DNA from: Athene noctua
Taxonomy: Eukaryota > Chordata > Aves > Strigiformes > Strigidae
Direction of reading: 5' to 3'
Length of the DNA: 64,000 nt
Assembly (NCBI RefSeq): GCF_965140245.1
Contig: NC_134038.1
Span: 17,098,074 to 17,162,073 of the forward strand
Shown: one piece after another, positions 37,141 to 48,204 of the stretch
Numbering within the stretch: the first letter of the stretch is position 1
Layout: the number at the start of each line of letters is the position of its first letter
Translations under genes and position numbers: made by a program
Notes under the pieces: model-generated
Told to the model about the DNA's origin: nothing
What the model saw: only the letters and a program-made list of their open reading frames with translations
The model's database searches: none

Positions 37141-37246
37141 AAAAAAAAAAAAAAAAATAGGAATTTCAGATTGGAACTTGAGTACTGGAAAAGGTATTAA
37201 TGGAGCAAGAGTGACATAGGCCATTACATTAAAAAAAAAAAAAAAA
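37141..37246. repeat. Two nearby poly-A tracts (A17 and A16)
   Basis: A17 at 37141-37157 and A16 at 37231-37246, separated by 73 bases. Confidence 0.88.
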
Positions 37247-37959
37247 CCTCAACAAAATATAACAGTGGTCAAACATGTACTTAATAAAGGTTAATCATAA
37301 CAAGTGCATAAGACTAATGCACAAGGATAGCAAAGTTCCAGGGACTTTGGGGAGTGTTGGATCTGATGGCTATCATACGAGATATTGTGTGATTGCTGGG
37401 AACAGGCCTTGGAAAAGACTGGACCTTTTCTCATTCTCTATCAGTTGCCTGAGGCCACAATTTCAGGCACACTTCAAGCTGGAGATGCTGCCAAAAGAAG
37501 CAGTCCCACTCCTATCTGCCCTGTGCTGCTCTCTTCCTTCTACTGGCACAAGTATTTGTGTTTCCATGAGATGTACCAGATCAGGGAACTAATTGTCTCC
37601 CACTTGCCCCCCGAAAGGTGACTTTTAACCCCCATTAATTCCCTGATCCAGTTCCCAGCACAGTTAACAAAACACCTGTGTCAGCGGTAAGTATGTGGTG
37701 GTAAAATGAGCAGGCAGTGATGTGGAAAAAGGCAGTATGGGGTTTTTCTTGGCAGCTAATGTCAGTCTGAAGTGTTCAGAAACCTAGTCTGGGGGGCTGT
37801 ATTGGTCCTGGTTTAGAGCAGATTCTCAGCCACGTATCAACACTGAATTTTATTGTTCAAGGTCTATATGCAGGGTGAGGATGAGGGGCAAAACCTCAGC
37901 TGCAACACCCTGAAGATCCTCATTTCCCTGTGGCAGCAGCTGCCAGACAGATGCACCCT

Positions 37960-37998
37960 TGTCCCTCAGTGGCCATGGCTTAACTGTCCCTCAGTGGC
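37960..37998. repeat. Short direct repeat (TGTCCCTCAGTGGC twice)
   Basis: A 14-base word at 37960-37973 recurs exactly at 37985-37998, a period of 25 bases. It is probably a small local duplication. Confidence 0.8.
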
Positions 37999-39075
37999 AT
38001 GACTACATCCAGTGTATTTTTCTTTAAGCAGAAAGAGTGGTCAAGTCCTGCCATTTTCTTATGCCCAACCATTTCTTTGTGCAAGTACCTGCTTTGCCCA
38101 TGCCTGTAGAAAATCCAGGCAAACTGAATGTGCATGTCTAATATGGACAATAGAAAGTTACCTACTTCTTCCTCTTCATCCTAAATAACGTTTCTGTATT
38201 TACAGCTACACTGCCCTAGTACTCCATAAAGCTGAACACTGCAGACTCCTCACCAAAATAAGACACTACAGGTGAGACAAGGAGATAAAGGGAACTGAAC
38301 GGGTAAAGTTTCAAGTGTTCCTCTCTTCTTTCCTGTGGTTATTAGGTAGACATTTTTTAGTTTGTTTTTTGGTGTTTTTTTTTTCTTTGTTCCTTCTTTC
38401 TCCCTCCCAGTCTCTCTTTTGATTCCATTCTTCTCCTTACAGTTCATCACTGATCACAGCATTATTTGCCTGTACATAGCGTAAAAATGCTAATGTTTCT
38501 TTGACAATGAAACACTCCCAAATATCCTCCCAGGTTTTGCCTGTGGAGCTACTGAAACATTTGATTTGGATCAAAGTTGCAAGGTCTCTTCAGTTCAAGG
38601 TATTCTCTTCTCCTTGCTCCTTCCATAATAATTAATGCTAATTTACTAAGACAAAGTTTTGTGATTGTTCATTAGACACCTGAGACTGGAACTCCTTGAC
38701 TGTTGACGCACCAGGTGACACCAGGAGATTGCCCAGATGAAAGGGTTGCAGAGGGAGAGCAAGTTGATTTTGTTTTGTGCAACAGAGTCAAAACTCAGCA
38801 TCATTTTGCATTTTAGGCCTTTTAAATAAGAACACAAGTTGATGATAGCAAAGTGCCCAGCTTTATCCATCTTATCAAAGTAGATTGGGATTCCACCTCT
38901 GAGGATTACAACTCCAAACTCCCTAAACTTTTTATTGTCACTGAGGAGATGATTAATCTAGGACAAGCAAAGCAGTTACTGCCCCAGCCACATATTTTCT
39001 CCCCTCCCCCATGCAGAGGTAACCTTTCCTACCGTTGAAACAGCTAGATTGGACATATTCTGACAACTTATCTGC

Positions 39076-39843
39076 CCCAGAATTGTAGAATCATAGAATG
39101 GTTTGGGTTGGAAGGGACCTTAAAGGTCATCCAGTTCCACCCCCCTGCCATGGTCAGGGACACCTTCCACTAGACCAGGTTGCTCCCAGCCCCGTCCAAC
39201 CTGGCCTTGAACACTGCCAGGGAGGGGGCAGCCACAGCTGCTCTGGGCAACCTCTGCCAGTGTCTCACCACCTTCACTGTTATTCCTCATATCTCATCTA
39301 GGACTACACTCTTTCAGTGTAGTCCTGTCACTATACTCCCTGATAAAGAGTCCCTCCTCATCTTTCCTGTAGCCCCTTTGAAGAACTGTAAGGCTGTTAT
39401 AAGGTCTCCCTGGAGTCTCCTCTTCTCCAGGCTGAACACCCTCAACTCTCTCAGCCTGTCCTCAGAGAAAAGTGCTCCAGCCCCATGATCATCTTTGTGT
39501 TCCTCCTCTAGACTCGCTCGAGTGGGTCCGTGTCCTCCTTATGTTAGGGGTCCCAGTGCTAGACACAGTGCTCCAGGTGGGGTCTCATGAGAGCAGAGGG
39601 GGAGAATCACCTCCCTCGACCTGCTGGTCACACTTCTTTTGATGCACCCCAGGATGGTATTGGCTTTCTGGGTTGTGAGTGCACATTGGTGGCTAATAGT
39701 CAGTTTTCCATCCACTAATACCCCCGAGTCCTTCTCCACAGGGCTGCTCTCAATCCACTGATCACACAGCCTGTATTTGTGTTTGGGATCGCCTCGCCCC
39801 ATGTACAGGACCTTGCACATGGCCTTGTTAAACTTCATGAACT
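39076..39843 (-). mobile_element. CR1 LINE, 5'-truncated
   Basis: The plus strand starts with reversed octamer units (TGTAGAAT 39084-39091, CATAGAAT 39092-39099, plus a weaker third at 39076), then the CR1 3' UTR and the ORF2 C-terminus. Minus-strand codons in 39539-39838 keep recognisable ORF2 blocks (KYRLCDQWIESS, ALTTQKAN, SRSREVILPL). After that block a 5-base deletion, compared with the copy at 58899, shifts the frame. The copy carries a perfect inverted repeat at 39300-39326 that the sister copy lacks. It cannot be functional, as the reverse-transcriptase core and 5' half are absent. Confidence 0.95.
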
Positions 39844-42800
39844 GTGTAGAACTTTATGGGATTGTGAAATGGGAAGACTTGGGCACAGGAAGCCACCCTA
39901 AGCTCTCCCTGATGAGGTGGACCTCTGACAGCAGATCAGGGAGAGGACTGTGGATGGGTTGGTGGTTCTGGGGAGTGCGTGAGGCACAGCAGTGGAGCAT
40001 TCACTTGGAGAAATATGAGGATGCTGAATTTCCTTTGTCCTCCTGTTGGGCGTCTTCTGTTGACTGTGTTATCCACTATCCCATAGACCCATCTGCATCG
40101 TGTCTCTGTGCCTTGCACAACTCCACCAACACCAGTGTCTAGTTTGTGAACAATTTTCATTGAGTACAGAGGACAGAAGAAACTGGTGAACAGAGAGGCA
40201 GTATCAGATCCTGAATACAAAAAGCCCCACCACTCTGTAAAAAATTTTAAAACTATAAGACTCCCTGAGGTCCCACTGAAAGCAAAGAAGCAGAAAGGAG
40301 GGAAGGCACTACAGCCAAATATTACAGATCTGTAGCACTGCTCTATATATACTTGAAGTACATAGCCTTTAAAAATGAAGATATTTTGAGACTCTACTTA
40401 AAAATAAATGACAGGCCCTGCTTTTTCAACAGATGAATGACTAGATTTTCCTGAAGATCAGACCCCTTTTTAAGGTATCTGAAGTTGTGAGACTGAAACA
40501 CATGGAAAATCTTGGCCTAGAATATTTTAAATAACTTTCATAATTAAGATCATGAGGACTGGAGACTAGATGAAGAGGACAAAGCAAAGATATAGCATAC
40601 ACACAACATGCGTCTTGTGTTACTGTGTCTGTGAGTTCATACCAGTGAATCTGCAGGAGTGTGCAAGAAGGATTTATCTGTCCAACTTCTTATAGTGAGA
40701 GAAACCACAAGGCCAACATACCGATTTCTGCTTCTCAATTTGCATTGCAACAATGCTGTGTTTTATTTATAAAGCGAAAATTTCTGAAGGGGTCACAGAG
40801 TTTAATCACTGGCAGGTCTTTAGAACCTCTTGAAATGTAGCTTTCCATAAAACATTCTGGGTGAGATATCTTAAGTTGGTTTTAACAGAATTGGAAACCA
40901 ACTTAGTCAATTAGAAAAGTTCATGAAATTTTAGGCTTGAAAAATATCATTATTCAATATCTATCAAACCTATAATTCTTTCTCCTATGCTCAGAAAATG
41001 TGAAGGAAGCTAATATGGCCTCATATTTATAGCACTATTGCCTCACCAATATTGAGTTAAATGAGCCAGTTAAATGAACCTACCTGCAGAACTCAAGGAT
41101 GTGGGGACTAGTGCCTAGATGCATGGAAGAGCATATGGAAATCTGAGATGCAATGGGAAACACTAGGCCCCCATATATACTGAGCTAAAGAATACCCCTT
41201 TTTTCCCATTGCACTACTGAGATAACAGAAATGGAATATTTAACACCTTGATTTTTTTAATCTCTCCAAACCTTCCTACTTCCACTGACTGGATATCTGC
41301 TAGAGTTGTAGTCTACTCTTATTTTATTAACCCGAAGAACTGATGTAATTTAGTGAATCAAGATAATTTCCTGTAGATTATGGACTTCCTTAGAGATTTC
41401 TTGCTTTAAGTATTGATTATTCCCAACACTCTTTAATTCGTAAAGCCTGGCCAGAGTGAAGCACAAAGGAAACAGGTCTGCCAATAACGGCCAAAGTGAA
41501 GCATTTGCTAGACTATAAGCCTTTGCCAAAAAGCATACAGAAATTAACACTCCTCCCTTTCCTTTTTTCCACCTTATAGTTCCCTTGCAATTTTCTGACT
41601 AGTTTCTCCTTTATGTGCATATTTTCTCTCTTCTTAGTTTAGAGATGGAACTAGTAATTTCCTAGCCCCACTAATGTATTCCTACCTTCAAACAGGCAGA
41701 ATCTGAACATCAGTTGTGAGAATGCTTAAACTTATTATATTCATATATAATTATAAAAGCATATTATTTTCCTGTAATGTCATAGTTGCCAGTACTGGAA
41801 TGTATAGTGAAATGTATACTGTGACATGAAGATATAAATATATATGAAATTACTTTGATCAGCAGAAAAATTTTGCTTTTCACGATGTTCCATTGCTCTA
41901 GATATAATCCAGGCAAGTTTTTTGAGCTAAACACTGAATTCAGGGCTAAGTCTATGTGAGTGCCTATATGTATATGCATTTGTTCATGCACGTGAATTCA
42001 TTCAGATATATTCACTTTAACATCTGCTAGAGGAACATTATTATTCTCTAAATCTGAACAAGTGTTCTCAACTTCTTTATCCTGTGTCTTGTTTCTGGAC
42101 TCTTTCACTGAAAAAGAAATTTTCCTTTTTATTATTTCTCCCTGATCCCTGCAGGATATTAAGAATATTCTCTGTTTGGTGTCTCTAATATTTGAAGATT
42201 ATCTAAGATTGAACAGAGAGATATTCCAACCTAAATAACCTTGCTTTAGGTTGTTTTTTGGTTTTGTTTTTTTTTTTTTCCATCATAGCTTTGCTATCTA
42301 GCAGAATTAGATATTAATAAAAGCACTCAAAATTACCTATGCAAGCATTAATAATATATCACTTGTCACTAAGTTTTACAGTTCTCAAAACCTTTTAAGC
42401 ACATTTTAGTTTAACCTGAAATTATGTAAAACAATAACATAATTAAACTTATATGCAACTGCTTGGCTTTTTTGGTCAGTGTTTTAAATTACTCAACTTG
42501 GCCTTCTTTACTGCCTACATTTCAGTACTGCCATCTTGGGCAGATCAGCCTAAGCAACGAGCTCTGGTTTCATCTTCCAGTTCCATCAGCTAACTTTAAT
42601 CAAAGTATGTCACACAGAGTGTTTTCCAGATGGCAAATATGATTATCTGAGTCAGATGAATATTCAAGAAAAAAAATACATACTATATATGCCCTAATGC
42701 ATCTTGTATGTCTGTCTCATATACAAAAGAGTGAAGCAGGAGGCTCTGCAAATTTGAGTAAATGCAGATCTTCATTTGCTGGATCATGAAATAGTCTCAC

Positions 42801-45800
42801 CTTTTTTGATGCATCTTATTTTTGCCAAGAGAATGGTGTAAAGAAAAATGTTTCTGTAAACACAGGCTTTACCAGGCTTCTCACTATACACATTCTCAAG
42901 TCATTGTATGCCTGTTCAGGCAATCATTTTAATCTAATGTTTCCAGGAAAAAAATAAATATATCCTAACAATATAAAATGATATATTACTTAATGAGACT
43001 AAAATTGGAATAATTCTAGAATATGAATAAATCTTGTTGATTAAAAATAATACTTTTATAGATTAGTAGAAGTTTTCCAAAGATTCAGAAGTTAAGGAGT
43101 CAAGCATCTGTAAAAGGTACAAAGCCAGTCTGAGAAACACCCTTTCTATTTACTTTCATCAGAAAACATTTGGTTTTGGTTTTAACCAATGTCAGTGAAA
43201 ACCTGAGAGTAAGGAATAGAGATATCTTAATCTTGTCCATAGTATCTTGATCTATTATAGATAGATTTGGATTATCCAGACATTTTATTATTTTATTGAT
43301 GGTAATTGTTACCTTTTACTTAAATTTCATATAATTGTCTTAAATCTAATATTGTCTATGGCAGTATCCATGCAATGAATAGAAATTATTTTTTATACAT
43401 CTTCAGTGGAATTAGCAATATTCTTGAATATATTTTGGAAGGTTCAGAGCTTAAAGTACATCGAATGAAGGAAGCTGATATGTCAGTGGATTATCACCAC
43501 TCAGACAATGTTTATTTAGATTTTTTCGTTTGGTTTTGGTTTCGTTTGGTTTGGGTCTTTTTTTAACTTGTTATCTTACTAAAAAAAAGTCTAACTGGGA
43601 AAAACTTCACCTGTACCCAAAGATTGGGTCAAACAGGCTTCATAGCATGGGTGTGCTCTTGTAGTACCTACTTTACCTGGATACAAAAGGATACTAAGGT
43701 CCCAAATACTTAATCCACTTCAGAAACAATGATCTACCATGACTATTGAAAGTTTAATTGTAGCTAGAGTATCTTTTTAATTTCTTGAACATCTTCCACA
43801 TAGTCTCAACTGATTAAAAAAATGCTTCCCTTTTTGAACTTAAAAATACAAAGGATTTTTTTTCTCTGTGTTGCTCTATCATTTCTGTGATTTGATTTCA
43901 GTCATATGTAAGAGCTAAAAGATGTATCTAAATGGATATGAAATTGATTAAGGCCATTTGGGATGAAAGATGCAATAGCAATGTCAAATATTGCTACTAC
44001 TCACTTCATTAGTGGATGAAACTAGCAAAGACTTTTTGCAGTCACCTTCTCATTTACGACATCTGATTGTTTTCTTAGTTATTTTGAAAAAAGAGAAATT
44101 GCATCATCCTGGCTTAGCTGGAAGTTATCTAACTCTGGTTTGAGTTGAAAATTTCAATCTTATTTTTTCCGGGGACAGTAAGTCTGTTGTGGGTACATAT
44201 GAAACTTCTGTGTGCAGTAAAAAAAAAAGAAAAAAAAAGTAGCTGTCATTCACATAGTTCATTGTATTTTCCTAGAACATGAACTGTAAATGGTTAATAG
44301 TTTATTGACTGCATTACTCTAATTATGGGTAATTTTCCCTCTCTTTTCAAAATAATTGTTATTGGTTTGTTTCTCAGAAATCTATTTTATCTATTTATCA
44401 GTAATTTCAACATTTCTTAGAATTTTTGTGGCAAGTAATTCCGTCTACCATTTCAATTTGCTTCATTACAAAATTGGCCATCTTAATATTGCAGTTATTC
44501 TTTGCCTAATATTTTTTTAGTACCTACAGCATGTTCAGTTCTGACTAATAAAAAAATATAAAGACAGTCAATATTCTGAAGTAGTTTAACTCTAAAAGCC
44601 AGGCATGCAGAAGAGGGATGCACTGGCAACTCCACAAGTAAGGAAGGTATCTGGACAAGAGGATTACGTGAGGAGGTAAGTGTGAGTGGCAAAGAAGGGT
44701 TCTTGGATTCAGCTTTTTAAACAGCAATCAATCTTTTTCTGAGCATTGTCAAAGAAATAGGGAAAAATCTTGACCCTGTTGAAGTCAAAGGCAAAGCTTC
44801 AGTTGACTTCAGTGCAGCTCTTCTTGCTGTAGAATTTAAGGGACTCAGAGGGAGAGTGACTGGAATGTGGTGGACTTCCCGGAAAATGGATCAGGGATAA
44901 GTTCATCATCTTCTGAAATATAAGATGCTGTTGACTAAGTCTGGATACAGAATAGTAGTCTAGGCAGGCCCTTTGATCTGCACATGTATATAAAATACTT
45001 TCTGCCTCCACAGAAACTTCTCATCACATTTTCCAAGCCTTGTAATCTAGCCAAAACAATAACAGTAAATCATTGATATTCAGATATTAGGCTTGTATCA
45101 CAATAGACAGGCAATTCTCCTGAAAGATCTAACTCATTATATAGGCTGACAAGGATTTGATCAGTGCTTTTATTATGCCTAATGTAGTTTCTGCATTTGA
45201 AAGAAATGGTTGTAGGAATCTTTGAAAGATTTGATACCACTGAATAAAAGCTCAAAGATATTTTTCTCCCTGGCCTGCTTTCACTACTTTCTTAATCAAT
45301 GATTTCCATTTGTCACTGCTAATGGCATTATCCCTAATACCTTATCCTGTGACTTTTTCCCCCTACTTAAAATCTTTTACTTCTATTTCTGTTGTTTAAC
45401 CTTTGTTTTCCTTGTTCTGCTGAAAACTGACTTTCTTTCGTAGTCTTTCCCTGGGTTTTGCTGGCTGTTTCAAAGCACCACATGTCAGCTCAGTAGCTGG
45501 GCAGTTCTGAGGTGGATCTGTCAAGTTTTATAGCAAAACTGTTATTTTACTGACAGTTGCAGTCCAGTCTTCAGCATTAGAGTAGATGCAACCAATATCA
45601 GCAGTTTTTCAAAGTTACTCAGAAAGACCCTATCTTTCAAACAAGTCATAGGATTATCTTCTAACAATTCCATGTGCTCTGTCATGGCTTCCAAATAATT
45701 GCTATCCTTTTTTTTTTATATATATTCAGTTTTTATCTTATTAAATGAAAAGTAGGTTGAAAAGTTATTGTGTTTATATTTTGCTCTTTTGAATTTACCT

Positions 45801-47258
45801 TTACACAATTTGGGGCTCATCTTTTAGAAATAAAATACACATTCCTACCTCTACTACAATGACATTTAAAAAAAGCAAAAAATACTGTTTTATAAACCAA
45901 GGCATCATGACATAGCCTCATACTTCTACCCTGGTGAAGATTTCTCTCAACCAAAAGATGTCTTAATTTCTGTCACTGGTCAGTTTATAGGTGATGCAGC
46001 TCAATACCAGTATTTATAACCAAATTAAATAATACTACATGATTTTTTTAAAAAATCAATTTTATTAGTATGGAGAAGAGGTTATCAGACTGAGCAAATC
46101 AGAACAGCTTTGTCCTTAGGGCCAGGATGATTTATCAATGACATTATCAGAATTCTGACTTCTCTACCCCATCTACTTACTCTCTATCTGTAAACCATAA
46201 GGTTCAAGTTGGAGACAGCTGTTTTACCAGGGTCTACTGTGTTATTACTCTACAATGGGGCCTATTGCCTTCTACTGGGTTGAATTCCAAACCTGTCTTC
46301 CTTCCCATTTCCTTGATCGATCCTTGGAGAAGCTTCTGTAAACTTTGGTCTGCACATATCCTGGAAGTGGCTCACTTCCTTGTTCAGAGTAGAGGAGACC
46401 TCCGGTGACTGCCAGTGCTTGACATTTGGTACAAGATGAATGAATTTCTCCAACTTGAGGCTGCAAAATATCTTAGAGATGTTATGGACCAAAGGGTTCA
46501 ATGTGTAAGTGCGGTTGTGTTGAGATTGTGAAGTTCAGTGGGAGAATTTCTACAGATGCATTCCTGAGAGATGGTGTCTATTTGGTTGTATATGCAACTC
46601 ATTGCTTTCTCAGGTTAATTTCCAGTCAGATGATACTGATGTAGATTAGAAGTCTCTGAAGTGGTTTTAAAGCAAACCTGTAATTGATCTTCAGCTGCAA
46701 AACGTGTATGAGATGTTCTACTTAGGTTGAAGTAACAATCCTATTATATAGGGAGCTCAGAACTCCTTGCAAAGTCCATGCTAGATACCAGTATGTGAAT
46801 TTCTCAGTTCAGCAGAAAGGATTGTGAAAGGCTTCTGTTTCTTCCCTACTGGTATCATGGGTGATATTTAGAAGATTTAGTACTGTGCCAGTTGCAAAAC
46901 TGTTCTGTATCCAGTTGCCTCTCTTCAAGACAATTCCAGGATAAACTGGAGGGAGTTTCTAGCATCTCCAACTGACGGCATTATGGGCTTAATGAGATGT
47001 GAAGGAGAGGGAGAGATGGGAAATCTTCATTCATATACTCCATGTCCTCAAAATCTACATGAGTTTTGGGCTCAGACCACACTTTTTTTGTGAGATAGAT
47101 CTAGACAATCTTGAATGGAGCCTTCAGAGGAGTGGCCAGAAGAGCAACCTTTCAGAGTTCTCTCTCTGGAATCTCTAGTTTATGGCTCTTCCTGCACAGC
47201 AAATTATAAATAAAATACTGAACTTTCTTAGAAAATTGATGGTTATTCTCAATGCTTT
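39844..47258. other. Intergenic sequence, no gene seen
   Basis: AT-rich sequence between the CR1 copy and the ERV LTR. Open frames are short and none resembles a protein family. Short T or A tracts occur near 42264, 44221 and 45710. I see no further recognisable mobile element. Confidence 0.65.
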
Positions 47259-48193
47259 TGTGGTGAGTTGACCTTGGCTGGTTGCCAGACACCCACCCAG
47301 CCATTCTCTTACTCCCCTATCTCAAGAATATAAGAGGAAAAAATAAGATCAAAAAGCACATGAGTTGAGATAAAGAAAGAGAAACCACTTACATCATTAC
47401 ATCATGAACAAAGCAGACTCATCTTGAGGAAAATTAAATGGGACAGGTAATTTATTGTCAATTAAGATAGATTAGGATGGGGGGACAAGAAGACAAATTA
47501 AAGCAACACCTTTCCCCCAACCCCCACCTCATTTCTTTCCAGGGTCAACTTCAGTCCCTCTTTCATGACTCCTCTACCACCTCTTTCCCATGCTGAGCAG
47601 CGCAGGGGGGTGGGACATGAGGGTTTTTCATTCAGTCTATAACAGTTCTCTGCTGCTCCTTCCTTCTCACACTTTTTTTTTTTTTTTTTTCTGCTCCGAT
47701 GTGGGGTCTCTATGTGTTGCAGTTCCTTCAGGGCATATCCCTCTTCTTCAGTGTGGGGTCCTCCACGGGCTGCAGGTGGGTCTGTGCTCCACCGTGGGCC
47801 TCCACGGGCTGCAGGGGCACAGCTGCCTCACCATGGGCTGCACCACGGGCTGCGGGGGAGTCTCTGCTTCGACACCTGGACCACCTCCTCCTCCTTCTTC
47901 TTCACTGACCTTGGTGTCTGCAGGGTTGTTTCTCACACTTTTTTCCTTACGCCTCACACTGCTGTGAAGCATTCTGCCCTTTCTGAAGTCTGTTTCCCCA
48001 GAGGTGACACCACGTTGGCTGACTGGCCGAGGCGTGTCCTGCAGTACTGCACTGGAACTGCCGGGAACCAGCGGGCTCTGGCTGTGTGAGGTGCAGGGCA
48101 GCCCCTGGGCGCTCCCCACAGCGGCCAACCCTGCGGCCCCCGCCACCGACGCCTTGCCATGGACACCCAACAGAGCTGTACAAACACCCAACA
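47259..48193 (-). mobile_element. Endogenous retrovirus LTR (solo or fragment)
   Basis: In minus orientation the element begins TGTTGGGTGTCCATGGCAAGG (21-base repeat copies give two possible starts, 48193 or 48172) and ends in CACCACA at 47259, so it has the TG...CA ends of an LTR. A reversed AATAAA is at 47451-47456. The GC-rich central part has imperfect repeats of a CCACGGGCTGCAG block (for example near 47763 and 47802). I recognise the arrangement as a multicopy avian ERV LTR, probably ERVL class, but cannot confirm the family. No gag, pol or env relics flank it, and I could not find a matching target-site duplication. An 18-T tract (47673-47690) interrupts it. Open frames in it (up to 158 codons) are by-products of its GC richness. 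Confidence 0.68.
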
Positions 48194-48204
48194 GAGCTGT
48201 ACAA
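48163..48204. repeat. 21-bp direct tandem duplication at the LTR edge
   Basis: Two identical 21-base units, 48163-48183 and 48184-48204, each beginning ACACCCAACAG. The LTR terminal bases lie inside the unit, so the duplication spans the junction of LTR and flank. Confidence 0.9.

Larger units (their letters stand above)
32011..39075. other. Region downstream of TRPS1, no gene seen
   Basis: AT-rich sequence. It may include a distal part of the TRPS1 3' UTR if a later poly(A) site is used. Contents: an alternating TATATA/CACA-rich stretch (about 33165-33260), a short A tract near 33840, a CR1 tail relic (35115-35188), a moderately GC-rich patch with long overlapping open frames on both strands (about 35590-35950), poly-A tracts at 37141-37157 and 37231-37246, and a 25-bp-period duplication at 37960-37998. 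No recognisable protein is encoded. Confidence 0.6.

Noticed and set aside
39098..39488. Plus-strand open frames in the CR1 copy at 39 kb
   Set aside because: Antisense to a minus-strand CR1; not genes.
46262..46501. 79-codon minus-strand frame suggestive of a decayed coding sequence
   Set aside because: I could not tie it to any family, and the surroundings give no continuing frame.
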